Shown in pieces: positions 11,831 through 24,366 of a stretch of DNA of 64,000 bases. Under the pieces are notes generated by a model. It was not told the origin of the DNA, did not search any database, and saw nothing but the letters and a program-made list of their open reading frames with translations. Every line of letters begins with the position of its first letter. The stretch's first letter is position 1. The position numbers and the translations under genes were made by a program. This stretch comes from Thinopyrum elongatum (taxonomy: Eukaryota > Streptophyta > Magnoliopsida > Poales > Poaceae), in the NCBI GenBank assembly GCA_011799875.1, contig CM022302.1:186984942-187048941 (forward strand), read 5' to 3'.

Positions 11831-12430
11831 CCTGCCAATTCAACAGGGGTAGTTTAGCAATTAAAACAGCAGGTGTATGAAGTTATTCATGATGTAACAC
11901 GGGAAAGAACAGGAAAGGCATTAGATATATAATAGTAGTCGTCAAAGACATACCAATCCATGTACAGAGTCGGATTCAAACGGATAGTACGCGCACGGGA
12001 ACGCTCGCAGCTAGACAAACTAGGCGGCGCGCAGGCACGCGGTGAGGATTACAACAACGTGACATAGCCAAGGCTACATCCACGTCGGAGAAAACTGCTG
12101 GAGCGAGGAATCTGCAAGTGACAACACAGGGTGCCCTCGATAAGAGGATCCTGCAAGCAGAACCTGGCCCGCAATCTTGAAGGAAGGGGGGGGGGGGGGA
12201 TTTTAGAACACCGGGTGGATGTGATCACGAGAACCTAATGTTGGAGTTAGTAAAATTTTAACCCGAAAGGATGAGAGATCAGAATCCCAGAGTAAAGGTC
12301 GAGGAGTAAAAGATCCTAATACCACCCATTTGGCGACGTGGGCCCGTAAGCCACACAACCATGTTAGTAAAACGGTTTTCAAGTACTAGACTCAACTTCA
12401 GCCAAGGAGTTGGAAAGGGGGTTCCTACAG
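11831..12430 (-). other. 5' leader of the chromovirus
   Basis: Noncoding stretch between the PBS and the gag start. The one remarkable item is a run of 14 G (12186-12199 on the plus strand). I see no ORF or other structure. Confidence 0.6.
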
Positions 12431-12450
12431 TCAGTCGGCTCTGATACCAA
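12431..12450 (-). other. Primer-binding site (initiator-Met tRNA type)
   Basis: On the minus strand, two bases after the 5' LTR end, stands TTGGTATCAGAGCCGACTG. TGGTATCAGAGC is the classic PBS complementary to the 3' end of plant initiator methionine tRNA, used by many gypsy and copia elements. Confidence 0.9.
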
Positions 12451-12452
12451 CT

Positions 12453-15400
12453 TGTGACGCCCCCGGCTCAATCGTGCACTAATCATACACGCAAATGCAC
12501 ATGATCAAGCCTAAGGACTCACGGGAAGATATCACAACACAACTCTAAAGCATAAATAAAGTCATACAAGCTTTATATTACAAGCCAGGGGCCTCGAGGG
12601 CTCGAATACATAAGCTTGCGTACAAGCGTCAGCGGAAGCATCAGATATCTGAGTACAGATATAAAAGAAAACACAGAAAGGCCTTAAGAAGGCGAGACAA
12701 AAGAAAAACACTACGATCGAAAGGCGTAGGCCTCCTGCCTGGGACCCTTCGATCCTACTCCTGGTCGTCGGCCAACCCGTAGAAGTAACACCCTCGAGGT
12801 GGTAGTAGTAATCGTCGGTGGGGCAGCTGTCTCAGGGGCTCCGTCATCTGGTCACGACAAACTGATATGGGGAGAAAAAGAAAGCAAAGCAACCATGAGT
12901 ACTCAGAAGTACTCAGCAAGCAAGGATCTACACTACATATGCAACATTATCAAAGGAAGGCTGTATATGTGGACTGGGCTGCAGAAATGCCAGAATAGAG
13001 AGGAAAGCCTAGTCCTATCGAAGACTAGCATCTTCAGCGGTCTTGCAGCAATAGAAGAGAGTAGATCAGCACAGTATAATGTAGTAGTAATGATATCAAC
13101 CTCACCCAGAGATCCTTTCTCGACTCCCTGCGAGAAAGCAATCCCAGAGCCATACAGTCATCAACCTCATCCGTTGATCCCTTCTCGACTCCCTGTGAGA
13201 AGCAATCCCAGAGCCATAGTATCCAATTCTAGCTGTATCAATCGGGATACAACTCCGAGTGTCCGTTACCGAGGATCCGGCTATGCATAGATTAGTTCTT
13301 CCCTGCAGGGGTGCACCAACTTACCCACCACGCTCGCTTAACTCCGGCCGGACACACTTTCTGGGTCATGCCCGACCTCAGCCAAACGACACACTGCAAC
13401 CCTACCTACAGCTCAGCAGAGAGGTCCCCGCCAGTCTACATCCTAAGCGCTCAGAGGTCTTGGCCATCGCCCTGTGCACTCCGGGTCGTTGCGCACACGG
13501 TGAAGCCAGGCACCAACACTACAGGAAGGCGCCGGTCCGTCCGTGCCGCCATGCTGAACTGGACGTCTGACAGAGCTTTCGGCTGATGCATACGATGCAG
13601 AACGCCCATACTATGTCCACGTGGTGGTTAGTGCTATCGGGCCAGAGGCCCACTCAGATCACATATCCAAACCGTTAGTACCTTGGGGGTGCGGTAACGA
13701 GCAGAGACTCATGATCGATGTGACCCCGTCGCCCCGTCTCGAGGACTTGCGGCAAGGGCCAAGAATGCCTGGCCACGCCTTGTATCCATCACTCGGGCAA
13801 CATCCAGGCAACCCGTCTTCACATCACATGCGGGTACCCCTCAGGGTCGTCCCGCCTTTCCAAGTAACAATAGTACAGTCCAAGTATCTGTGTGTCCATA
13901 TCATCAGGGGAATCCGAGGTATCACCCTCGTTGGATTCCTACCCGATATATCCATCAAGGTGAACTCGGAGGAATCACCCTCGCTGGGTTCACACTTGAG
14001 GTGTTGTACGACGGTGTCGTTATCGGAAGCGGTGAAGGAGGAATCACCCTCGATGACCATGACCGATTAGCTACCCTACAGAGTTAACATCAGAAGTGCT
14101 ACACGAGGTATCACCCTCGGCACTCGATAGTAACGCTGCAGTGTCGTTACAACTAAGGGGGGTGATGTGCGGTGCCGGGGTCTAGTCTTCAATCCCGTTG
14201 ATCGGGTCTTCGGATAATCCAACGGGGCAGTCGGGATAAGTGGGGTCACTGATAGGTCCCTACCCAGCCTATACTAAGCAGTTTAGGATAAGCAGGTAAG
14301 GTTTCAATAGTAGGTTACAATAAATAGGCTATGCATCAGAATAGGTAAAGCAGTAGCAGTAGCAATTCTAATGCAAGCATGAGAGAGAAAGAATAGGCGA
14401 TATTGGTATGCTCAAAAGGGGGGTGCTTGCCTGGTTGCTCAGCGGCAAAGGCAAGGTCGTCAACGGTGGCATCGGGCTCCTGAGCTGTGTCGGTACCGGG
14501 AACTGCGTCGGGGTCTAACGAGAGAGAAGAGGGGGAGGAAACAGTATAAATACACAACAAACATGAGCAACACAATTTATGACATGACAATATGCAGTGC
14601 CGGGTGTGTCCTAACGTACAGTTGCACGTCACCGAGGAAGGGGGAATCCATCTGGGAATGTTTTCCCGGTCCCGAACATTTGTCTGACAGATGACCGGAG
14701 GGGAACGGTTCCATGTTCGGATAGTTAGGGACGTGTGACGGACGAACGGACCCCTTATTCGGATTCGTCTCGAAATTCTGAGCAACTTTCATGTACAAAG
14801 TTTTTCGATCAGAGTTACGGATTATTTTATATGATTTTACAAATTTTAACAATTTTCTGGAATTTAATTAATTATTTAATCCAACATTATCCAGAATAGT
14901 AATTGATGATGTCAGCACGACATCATGCTGACGTTAGCAATCAACAGTGCAGTTGACCTAGTCAACTGACGTGTGGGGCCTACATGTCATCCTCTGTTAG
15001 TTAATTAACAGTAGTTAATTAGCTTAATTAAACATTAAGTTAATTAAACTTAATTAGTCTTAATTAATCAGAGTTAATTAGGTTAATTAGTAATTAATTA
15101 TTTAATTAATATTTATTTATTTTTATTCCTTTTTCTTTTTAAATCTTTTTTTAATTAACGTTCTGGGGCTGTGGGCCCCTGCTGTCATTGGCCCATGGCC
15201 TAACGGGCACGGGCGCTGGGCGCAGCCCGAGCGGGCGCACGCCCAGGGGTGCACGGGCATGGCTGCTGGCGGCCCCGAGCGGCGCAGTGGGGCTGTGGGG
15301 CGGAGGCGGGCGCGCGCGGGGGCGCAGGCTGGCGAGGAGCCCGACAGGGCGGTGCGGCCGGAGATGGCCAGGCGGGGACGGCGTGGCCACGCGCGCGGTT

Positions 15401-16415
15401 CAGAGCACGGTGCAGCGAACGGGGCCACGGCGGACGGCGCGGCAGCGGTGAGGTCAACGCGGGCGGTGAGCATGGCGGGCGAGGGGGCAGAGAGGAGAAG
15501 GGGAGCTACTCACCCCCGTTGCAGGGGATCGGGGCGGCGAGGCTCAACGGCGACCGTCGATGGAGAGGCGGTGGAGCGGCGTCGGCGTGGTGGTGGAGCA
15601 CGGTGACGACAGGAGGCGCGGGATCGACCCCTCCCCGATCCAGTCGAGTGGGTGGGGTCTGGTGATTATCGCGTTCGTTTAGGGGGGGGGTGGGCAGGCT
15701 ACCCTAGTTCTTCCCTTTTCTCTCCTCGTCACTTTCGTCTCCGGGTGCCTCTTCTTCCGATTGCTCGTGTCGGTTCCTCTGTTCCCCGATCTGGATCGAT
15801 GGGGGGAGTAGAGGGGGAAGAGGGAAGCATGGAGGGAGTGGGGTGGATTGAGGGGGTTAGGGTTCGGTGTGCGCGGCCATATAGGCCAGGGGGTTAGGTG
15901 GGCCGGCTGGGCTAGTTGGCCCAGTGGGGAGGGGGGGTTTCTTTTCCTTTTTATTTTTGTTTTTGTTTCTGTTTTGTATTTTCTTTTCTGTTTTGTAAAT
16001 TATTTGGGCACTAAATGGTTTTTGTAATATATATGAACTGGTCCATAAATCACAGTGCAACATACCCTATCACCAAAAATTAGTTTGGGGTATTTATCAT
16101 TTCATATTTATATTATATTAATTAATAGGTTATTAAATATTGTTTTTAGCCACTGTTTGAGAATGTTCAAGTCACTTATCCAATTCCAATAATGTTGGTT
16201 TCAATTTTAGATTTGTCTCTGGATTATTTACAACCTTATGAACATATAGTTTTTCAAATTTGAACAACTTTTATTTTCACTTTTAGTTTTGAATTTTCAA
16301 TTGAATTTGAATTTGAAAAGGGATATGTTGCTAATGATGATTAAGCACTGTTGATCATGATGACATGGCATAATCAAAAGGGTGATTATTGTAACTAAAT
16401 ACATGGGGCGTTACA
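12453..16415 (-). repeat. 5' LTR of the chromovirus (3963 bp)
   Basis: Partner of 3316-7390. It carries a TATA-like ATATAGG at 15875-15887 (minus orientation GGCCTATATGGCC), a GC-rich island downstream of it (about 15170-15870), the AT-rich stretch (about 14850-15160) and the four dyad repeats (13915-14119). The block 15662-15787 aligns poorly with its counterpart although the flanks match closely. Confidence 0.93.
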
Positions 16416-16758
16416 AAGATAGATGGAGTAAGAGTAGGAAACGGGTTAGTAGAACGACCCGAATTCTTATGTGTAAACCTAGGGGCTCAACCTGTTATAT
16501 AAAGGGGAGCATCTAGGCAGAAAGACTTAAGTTGCAATCTCTCAAAAGCTAGGTTAGCGAATCTGCACCCTTGTAATCGAGATCCAGAGCAATATCAATC
16601 AAGCAGGACGTAGGCTTTTATTTCGATCGTGAGGGGCCAAACCTGGGTAAACTTGTGTCTCTCTTTTCCGATCAACCCCGTTCAAACTTCCACCAAGTGG
16701 CGATGGCCTCATCACTAAGTCCTCTCATGAGGGCATCTGCCGTGCCAAAACCATGACA
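16416..16758 (-). repeat. Element A 5' LTR, distal half
   Basis: On the minus strand it starts TGTCATGGTTTTGG at 16758. It contains the TTTACCCAGGTTTGGCCCC / AAAAGCCTACGTCCTGC motif block typical of many Triticeae LTRs, and ends at the chromovirus TSD AAGAT (16416-16420). Right of 16758 the sequence switches to element B, whose uninterrupted relative near 49130 reads TTACTATTTATAAGACTC. Confidence 0.65.
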
Positions 16759-16770
16759 CTATTTATGAGA

Positions 16771-16910
16771 CTCTCAAAAAGATATAAGTGAAGCATGAGA
16801 GTGCAACTATTTCTTTAAAATATAACCACCGCCGTGCTCTGAAAGATATAAGTGAAGCACTAGAGCAACTGCCTAGCTCAAAAGATATAAGTGAAGCACA
16901 TAGAGTATTC
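16771..16910 (-). repeat. Three conserved stem-loop motifs in the element B 3' region
   Basis: AAAGATATAAGTGAAGCA occurs at 16778-16795, 16842-16859 and 16881-16898. The first is enclosed by ACTCTC/GAGAGT and the second by TGCTCT/AGAGCA, so each would sit in the loop of a hairpin. The same arrangement recurs at 26162-26300, 32595-32732 and 49143-49280. Confidence 0.75.
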
Positions 16911-17095
16911 TAACAAATCACGAATAAATGCGTGTCTCTCTAAAAAGGTGTGTCCAGCAAGAGATGATTGTGGCAAACTAAAAATCAAACAAGCAAAAGA
17001 CCACTATAATACACGACGCTCCAAGCAAAACTCATATCATGTGATGAATAAAAATATAGCTCCGAGTAAGTTACCGATGGTTGGTAGACAAAAGA

Positions 17096-17120
17096 GGGGA
17101 TGCCACTCGGGGGCATCCCC
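17096..17120. repeat. GGGGATGCC inverted repeat (hairpin)
   Basis: A perfect 9-bp inverted repeat GGGGATGCC (17096-17104) / GGCATCCCC (17112-17120) with a 7-base loop, next to AAGCTT. It is conserved at 25958-25982, 32391-32413 and 49469-49492. Confidence 0.8.
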
Positions 17121-17879
17121 AAGCTTAGATGCTTGTGTCTCTTTAAATATTATCTTGGGGTGCCTCAGTCATCCCCAAGCTTAGGCTCTTGCCACTCCTT
17201 ATTCCTTCATCCATCATGATCTCACTCAAAACTTGAAAACTTCAGCACACAAAACTCAACAAAAACCTTCGTGAGATCCTTTAGTATAATAATTAAATCA
17301 CAAACTCTAGGTACTGTTATGAACCCATTCATATTTTATTATTGCATAATACCTACTGTATTCCAACTTCTCCATGACTTATACCCCCCGATACAAACCA
17401 TAGATTCATCAAAACAAGCAAACTATGCAACAAAAACAGAATCTGTCTAAAACAGAATAGTCTGTAGCAATCTGAATAAAAACCATACTTTGGTATCTCC
17501 AAAAATTCTGAAAAATTAGAACAACGTGGAAAATTTATATATCAATCACGTGTAAAAAATTCAGAGCTAAAACACGTTCCAGTGATGTTTAGAATTTTCT
17601 GGAATGAGCGTAAAAGTTTCTGATTTTTCACAGAATCAAAGCAACTATTATCCCGCATCATCCTAAAGGCTTTACTTGGCACAAACACTAATTTAAACAC
17701 AAAAACACAATCATAACATTATCATAATTGTGCACAAACTGAAAAACAGAAAAAGAACAATAAAACAAAGATAACTATTGGGTTGCCTCCCAACAAGCGC
17801 TATTGTTTTACGCCCCTAGCTAGGCGTAATGCATAGTTTCAAGTGTTGTCATCTTTCAAATGAATTCCATAGGTGGCCC

Positions 17880-18074
17880 CAATGTTGGGGATATCGCTTA
17901 TCGGGAACTTATCGGCCAACCCATGATAAGGGGTAAATCGGCCAGTTTATCGGCATATCGGCCGATTTATTGGCATATTGGCTGATTTACCGGTCGATTT
18001 ATCTTCTCGGTCAGGCAGCGGTAAGCGATAAATCCGATGATTTATCGACATATCGGGGGATATCTTGAACAGTG
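17880..18074. mobile_element. hAT-like MITE (195 bp) with 8-bp TSD
   Basis: An 8-bp direct repeat GGTGGCCC flanks it (17872-17879 and 18075-18082). The uninterrupted copy in element C has a single GGTGGCTC-like site at the same place, confirming insertion. Ends CAATGTTGGGGATATC and, reversed, CACTGTTCAAGATATC are imperfect terminal inverted repeats of hAT type. The interior repeats TTATCGGC/GCCGATAT words and has no ORF. It lies in the last codons of the protease. Confidence 0.82.
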
Positions 18075-21000
18075 GGTGGCCCTCATAAGAGATTCATATG
18101 GTGGCTTAATTTTCTTTATAGGGAAGTGTTCCTTTCCTTTCTTTAATGGAAACTGAAATCTTATATTACCTTCTTTCATATCAATAATAGCACCTATGGT
18201 ACGCAAGAACGGTCTACCAAGTATTATAGGACAAGACGGATTGCAATCAATATCAAGCACAATGAAATCAACGGGCACATAATTTCTATTTGCAAGAATA
18301 GGCACATCATTTACTCTACCCAAAGGTTCTTAATAGTAGAATCCGCCAAGTGCAAATTAAGAGAACATTCATCAATATCGATAAAACCTAGCACATCACA
18401 TAAAGTTTTTGGTATGGTGGAAACACTAGCACCCAAATCATATAAAGCATTGCACTCATAATCTTTAATTTTAACTTTAATAGTTGGTTCCCACTCATCA
18501 TATAATTTCCTAGGTATAGAAACCTCCATCTCTAATTTTTCTTCATGTGCTTTCATCACAGCTTCTACGATGTGTTTAGTAAACGCTTTATTTTGTTCAT
18601 AAGCATTGGGTGAATTTATCATAGATTGCAGCAAGGAAATACATTCAACCAAAGAACAATTATCATAATTAAAGTCCTTGTAATCCAAAGTAGTGGGTGC
18701 ATCATTAGCTAAAGTTTTGACCTCTCCAAACCCACTTTTGCAATTTTTTTTTTAAGATCATCACCCTCCGAACAATTGGGATGCCTTCTAGCTAAAGTTG
18801 ACTCATCTCCAGTCCCATTATCATGAAGTTTTATATTACTAAACAAAGATTCAATAGGAGAAACACCAATCATTTTAATTTCTTCATCATGATTATGATA
18901 AAACCAGGCGGAATCGCTTTTTCTAGAAATTCTCGCCTAGCCCTCAACCTAGCGGTTCTCTCCTTACTTTCATTAATGGAAATATGGATAGCTTTAATAG
19001 ACTCACTAATATCAAGCTTGGGTGGCAATATTTTAATTTTGAGAGTATCCACATCATGAGCAATTCTATCCATATTCCTAGCCATACCATCTACTTTACT
19101 CAACTTTTCTTCTATTGTAGCATTGAAAATCTTTTGAGAATTTATAAATTCTTTAACATTGTTCTCAAAATCAGAGGGTATCCTATTATTATTACTATAG
19201 GAATTACCATAGGAATTGCCATAATTATTAGAGGAATTTTCAGGAAACGGTCTAGGATTGAAATTACCCCTATAAGCATTGTTACCGAAATTATTTCTAG
19301 CAATAAAATTCACATCAATGGCATCATTATTTTGCTCAATCAGAGTAGACAATGGCACATCATTAGGATCAACATGAGAACTTTTACTAGCCACCAATTT
19401 CATAAGAGCATCCATCTTATCACTCAAAGTATTAATTTCTTCAACATAATTTATTTTCTTACTAGTGGGAGCTCTTTCAGTATGCCATTGAGAATAATTA
19501 GACATAATATTAACAAGAAATTTTGTAGCCTCTCCTAATGTGATTTCCATAAAAGTACCACCCACGGTGGAATCCAAAAGATTTCTAGAAACAAAGTTCA
19601 ACCCCGCATAATTTTTTTGTATGATCATCCATAAACTTAACCCATGAGTAGGAAAATTTCTTATCATTAATTTTTGTAACACCCCCAGTGGTTAACTACA
19701 GTAATCCCCTTTTGATTATGCCATGTCATCATGATCAACAGTGCTTAATCATCATTAGTAACATATCCCTTGTCAAATTCAAATTCAAATGGAAATTCAA
19801 AACTAAAAGTGGAAAATAAAAGTTGTTCAACATAGAAACTAAAATGTTCATAATATTGTAAATATTCCAGAGACAATTCTAAAATTATAACCAACATTCA
19901 CTAAATTAATTAATTGACTCAAACAGCAATAAAACAGGAGTAATTAATCCATATTCATTTATTGAAAATCCAAATAAAATTCATTTACTTCCAAACCAAT
20001 TTCTAACAGTGAATAAAACTGCACTATAAATATGTGGCTAGTTCACCTATTTTTCAAAAGTCTATTTGGTGCTAAACAATTTGGAAGGTAGCAAATAAAA
20101 AGGGAAAACAGAAAAGAAAAGACAGAAAAGGAAATAAAGAAAATGAAAAAAAAACACTGTGTGCCCGGCCCAAGTGAACTACAGGCCGGCCCAGCCCAAC
20201 GCGGTCTCCTTCAACCTACTGCTCCCCCCTCACGCGCTGTCGCCCTCTGCCGCTCGCCTGCGCGTCCCCGGGCTTGCCCCCCCTCGCTCCTTGCGACAGC
20301 GCGCCCAGCCGCCCGCTTCTGGTAGATAAGGGCTAGCCCCGCGCCCTCTGGCCTCTCTCTCGCCTCACTCTCTCCCCCTCTTCCTCTCTGCTCCTCCCCG
20401 AGCGCCACCGCCGCCAGCTCGCGGTCGTCGGTACGGCTAGGAGCCATCCCACACCGTGTGACCACGTCCAGGAGGACCACCGTCGACCGCCTCGTCGTCT
20501 GCGCCCTCCCGTTCGATTGGAGCAGCCCCGCAGCGTCGCCATCGGGCCGTCTTCCTCGTCGGACGCCGCCGCCTCACCGTCATCGATTTGCTCCCTCCGA
20601 GCCCTCCGGCTTCCCCGAGACCTCCCTCGAGCTCCACTGTGAGCACCCGGTCCTCGCCGACCTCCCATCTCTCTCTCTCGCGTCCCGTAGCCTAGTCGAT
20701 GTCGCTGCCGTGCCGCCACCGCCGTCGGGCTCGGTCATCGCCGGCGTTAGAGCCATCTCCCGGATGAACGAGTGGCATGGGTGGATGCACGGCTTCGCGC
20801 TGATCTGATCCCTGCCCTCCGCCACTCGAATAGGTCACCGGAGCGCAACTCCGGTGAGCCGCCACCGTGTCGGGCCTCACCGCCGGCCCCTCCCAGGCGC
20901 GCGCTGGTTTTAAACCAGCCGGCTGGCTCACTGACATGCAGGCCCGCCCAGTGGTTAATTAGCCCCTAACCCCCTGCTAACTCCACTGACTACTGGGCCC

Positions 21001-21188
21001 CAGGCCACTAACTAATTTGGTTTAGTTAAATAAAAACTGTTAACTGGATCTGTGAGTATGACATGTGGGCCCCCATGGGCACTGTTCACGTTTGACCTAG
21101 TCAACACTTTGACTGTTGACTTCCTGACTGTGCTTGCTGACTCAGCCTGGACCCCACCTGTCATACTCTAGGGCTAGCTGAGTCTGGG

Positions 21189-21197
21189 TATAAAAAG
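21189..21197 (+). promoter_or_regulatory. TATA-like box in the solo LTR
   Basis: TATAAAAAG lies in LTR sense orientation, downstream of the GC-rich island. It is the best TATA match in this LTR, but at a different position from the TATA-like signals I assign in the chromovirus LTRs, so its role is uncertain. Confidence 0.3.
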
Positions 21198-21991
21198 TAT
21201 CTGCACTGTTCTGGATAATGTTTTGGATAATTCAAATTTAAATAAATAAATAAATTCAGAAAATGTTTAAATCTTTAGAAATTCATATAAAATAATCCGT
21301 AGCTCAGATCAAAAAACTTTATACATGAAAGTTGTTCAGAACGACGAGATGAATCCGGATACACGGTCCGTTTGTCCGTCACACATCCCTAGCTATCCGA
21401 ACATGGAACCGTCCCCCTCCGGTCATCTGTCTGACAAATGTCCGGAACCGGGAATACTTTCCCGGATGAATTCCCCCTTCGCCAGCATCACCCGGCACTG
21501 CGTTAGATCAGCTCTGTCACCGCGTATTGCCATGTTATGCTTTGTGCTACACTTGTTCGCTGTGTATTTATACTGTTTCCTCCCCCTCTTCTCTCTCGTT
21601 AGACCCCGACGCAGTTCCCGGTACCGCCGCAGCTCCGGAGACCGAAGACACCATTGACGACCTTGCCCTTGCCGCCGAGCAACCAGGCAAGCCCCCCTTT
21701 GATCATCCCGATATCGCCCATTCTATTTTCTCATGCTTGCATTAGAATTGCTGCTGCTACTGCTTTACCTATTCTGATGCATAGCCTATTTATTGTAACC
21801 TGCTGTTGATAATTACCTGCATATCCTAAACTGCTTAGTATAGGCTGGGTAGAGGCCTATCAGTGACCCCACTTATCCCGACTGCCCCGCTGGATTATCC
21901 GAAGACCCGATCAACGGGATTGAAGGCCAGGCCCTGACACCGCACATCACCCCCCTAGTTGTAACGACACTGCAGCGTTACTATCGAGTGT

Positions 21992-22196
21992 CGAGGGTGA
22001 TACCTCGTGTAGCACTTCTGACGTTAACTCTGTAGGGTAGCTATTCGGTTGTGGTCATCGAGGGTGATTCCTCCTTCACCGCTTCCGATAACGACGCCGT
22101 CGTACAACACCTCAAGTGTGAACCCAGCGAGGGTGATTCCTCCGAGTTCACCTTGACGGATACATCAAGTAGGAATCCAACGAGGGTGATACCTCG
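21992..22196. repeat. Four-fold dyad repeat, solo LTR copy
   Basis: CGAGGGTGATACCTCG at 21992-22007 and 22181-22196, and CGAGGGTGATTCCTC at 22059-22073 and 22128-22142. Same order and spacing as in the chromovirus LTRs, inverted. The two outer copies keep complete CGAGG/CCTCG arms. Confidence 0.85.
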
Positions 22197-24337
22197 GAAT
22201 TCCCCTGATGTTATGGACACATGGATACTTGGACTGTACTGATGTTACTTGGAAAGGCGGGTCGACCCTGAGGGGTACCCGCGTGCGCCTAAGTGGCGAG
22301 TGTTGTGAAGACGGGTGCCTGTATGGTGCCTGAGTGATGAATACGAGGCGCGACCGTGCATTCTTAACCCTTGCAGCAAGTCCTCGAGACGGGGCGACAG
22401 GGTCACATCTTTCGTGAGTCTCTGCTCGTTACCGCAAGCCCAAGGTACTAACGGTTTGGATATTTGATCTGAGTGGGCCTCTGGCCCGATAGCACTAACC
22501 ACCACGTGGGCATAGTATGGGCATTCTGCATCGTATGCATCAGCCGAAAGCTCTGACAGACGTCCAGTTCAACAGTGTGGCATGGAGTGATTGGCGCCAT
22601 TCACGACAAAGGTGGTGCTTGGATTTGAGCCATGTGCGCAACGACCCGGAGGGCGAGGGGCGATGGCCCAAGACCCCCTTGCGCTTAGGATGTAGACCGA
22701 CGGGGACCTCTCTGCTGAGCTCTAGGTAGGGCTGCGGTGTGTCGTTTGGCCGAGGTCGGACATGACCCGGGAAAGTGTGTCCGGCCGGAGTTAAGCGAGC
22801 ATGGTGGGTAAGTTGGTGCACTCCTGCAGGGAAGAAAACATCTATCGATAGCCTGTCCTACGGTAACGGACACTCGGAGTTGTATCCTGATTGATACAAT
22901 TAGAACTGGATACTTGGATACTATGGCTCTGGGATTGCTTCTCGCAGGGAGTCAAGAAGGGATCTCAGGACGAGGTTGATGACTGTATGGCTCTGGGATT
23001 GCTTTCTTGCAGGGAGTTGAGAAAGAATCTCTAGGTGAGGTTGAGACTTAATGATACTGCTACATTATATGGTACTGTCTACACTCTTCTAATGCTGCAA
23101 GACCTCTGAAGATTCTAGTCTTCGATAGGACTAGGCCTCCTCTCTATTCTGGCATTTCTGCAGCCCAGTCCACATATACAGCCTCCCTTTGAAAATGTTG
23201 CATATGTAGTGTAGATCCTTGCTTGCTGAGTACTTTTGAGTACTCACGGTTGCTTTGTTTTCCTTTTCTCCCCATATCAGTTTGACGTGACCAAGATGAC
23301 AGAGCCCCTGAGACAGATGCCCCGTCGATCGACTACTACTACTACCCAGAGGATGGTTACTACTACGAGTTGACTAACGACCAGGAGTAGGATCGGAGGG
23401 TCCCAGGCAGGAGGCCTGCGCCTTTCGATCGTAGTGTTTTATTTTGCCCCGCCTTTCTAAAGGCCTTTCTGTTTCTCTTTTAATATCTGTACTCAGATAT
23501 CTGATGCTTCCGCTGACGCTTGTACGCAAGCTTATGTATTCGAGCCCTCGAGGCCCCTGGCTTCTAATATAAAGCTTGTATGACTTTATTTATGCTTTAG
23601 AGTTGTGTTGTGATATCTTCCCGTTAGTCCTTAGGCTTGATCGTGTGCATTTGCGTGTATGATTAGTGCACGATTGAGCCAGGGGCGTCACAATTTCATT
23701 CTCTCCCAAGCTTGTGAAACATGTTCATGCTCAAGTTGCTTAAAATTCATGATTTGATTTCTAAGAGAAATAATTTTTGCGAGAGGAAATACTTGGCAAT
23801 GAAAGCATCTTTACACTTATCCCAAGAATCAATACTATTTCGAGGGAAAGATGAAAACCAAGTTTTAGCACGATCTCGTAGTGAAAACGGAAATAGATTC
23901 AATTTGACAATATCACTATCCACATCTTTTTTATTTTGCATATCACACAATTCAACGAAAGTATTAAGATGGGATGCAGCATCTTCATTAGGACTACTGG
24001 AAAATTGTTCTTTAATAACAAGATTTAGCAAAGCGGCATTAATTTCATATGACTCCGCACTAGTGGTGGGAGGAGCAATTGGAGTACAAATAAAATCATT
24101 ATTATTAGTATTGGAAAAATCACACAACTTAGTATTCTCTTGAGACATCGCGACTAAGCAAGCAAGCAAACAAGAAAACAAGCAAACGGACAAAAAGGCA
24201 AACAAAAAATATTTTTGTGTTGTTTGTAAAATTGTTTTAGAAGTGGGGGAGATGAAAATGAGAAGCAAATGGCAAATAAAGTAAATGCAAGTAGATGATA
24301 GTTTGCGTGTATGTACCTGATAGATTTTGGTGATGTC

Positions 24338-24355
24338 TCCCCGGCAACGGCGCCA
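24338..24355 (-). other. Primer-binding site of element B
   Basis: Minus-strand TGGCGCCGTTGCCGGGGA, 11 bases after the LTR end. This is the usual PBS of Athila-like grass elements, probably pairing with an Asp-type tRNA (tRNA identity from memory). Confidence 0.8.
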
Positions 24356-24366
24356 GAAATTCTTCC

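Larger units (their letters stand above)
3316..16415 (-). mobile_element. Complete Tekay-type chromovirus (Ty3/gypsy), minus strand
   Basis: Full-length element with two LTRs (3316-7390 and 12453-16415), a PBS, a gag-pol frame and a PPT in the order expected for minus orientation. It is bounded by a perfect 5-bp TSD, AAGAT (3311-3315 and 16416-16420). Ends on the element strand are TGTAAC...GTCACA. The polyprotein order gag-PR-RT-RH-INT with a C-terminal chromodomain, plus the very long LTRs, fits the Tekay/Del clade. In the first 200 bp compared at one LTR end I count five differences, so it is comparatively young. It is inserted in the 5' LTR of element A. No longer autonomous: three in-frame stops. 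Confidence 0.93.
19675..23692 (+). mobile_element. Solo LTR of the Tekay-type family (4018 bp), plus
   Basis: Starts TGTAACACCCCC and ends GGGCGTCACA. The flanks are ATTTT (19670-19674) and ATTTC (23693-23697), a TSD with one change. Its sequence matches the 3316-16415 LTRs in reverse orientation along most of its length. It contains a GC-rich island (20160-20940), a TATA signal (21189-21197), four dyad repeats (21992-22196) and a duplicated ATGGCTCTGGGATTGCTT (near 22923 and 22987). No internal region: the product of recombination between the two LTRs of a former full element. It interrupts gag of element B. Confidence 0.9.
17839..24148 (-). pseudogene. Gag and aspartic protease of element B (interrupted)
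   Basis: Capsid-type gag plus retropepsin-like protease. Start MSQENTK at 24148, about 190 bp after the PBS. Gag (SHLNTFVELCDMQ, DIVKLNLFPFSLRDRAKTW) runs to about 23790, where a one-base loss shifts frame. The solo LTR then splits the gene at 23693/19674, within the stretch reading QAWERMK-LMIRNF. Gag continues (FVSRNLLDS, GEATKFL, an Asn-rich stretch, ARNMDRIAHDVDTLK) to about 18890, where another frame change occurs. The protease keeps DLGASVSTIPK and PIILGRPFLRT. A hAT MITE sits in the last codons; the original stop is probably 17841-17839. There is no zinc knuckle and no RT, typical of a non-autonomous Athila-like element. Closest comparison in the window: 29599-31684. Confidence 0.85.

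Noticed and set aside
3316..16415. Apparent 4-kb segmental duplication (3316-7390 versus 12453-16415)
   Set aside because: Explained as the two LTRs of one element, given the PBS, PPT, pol and perfect TSD.
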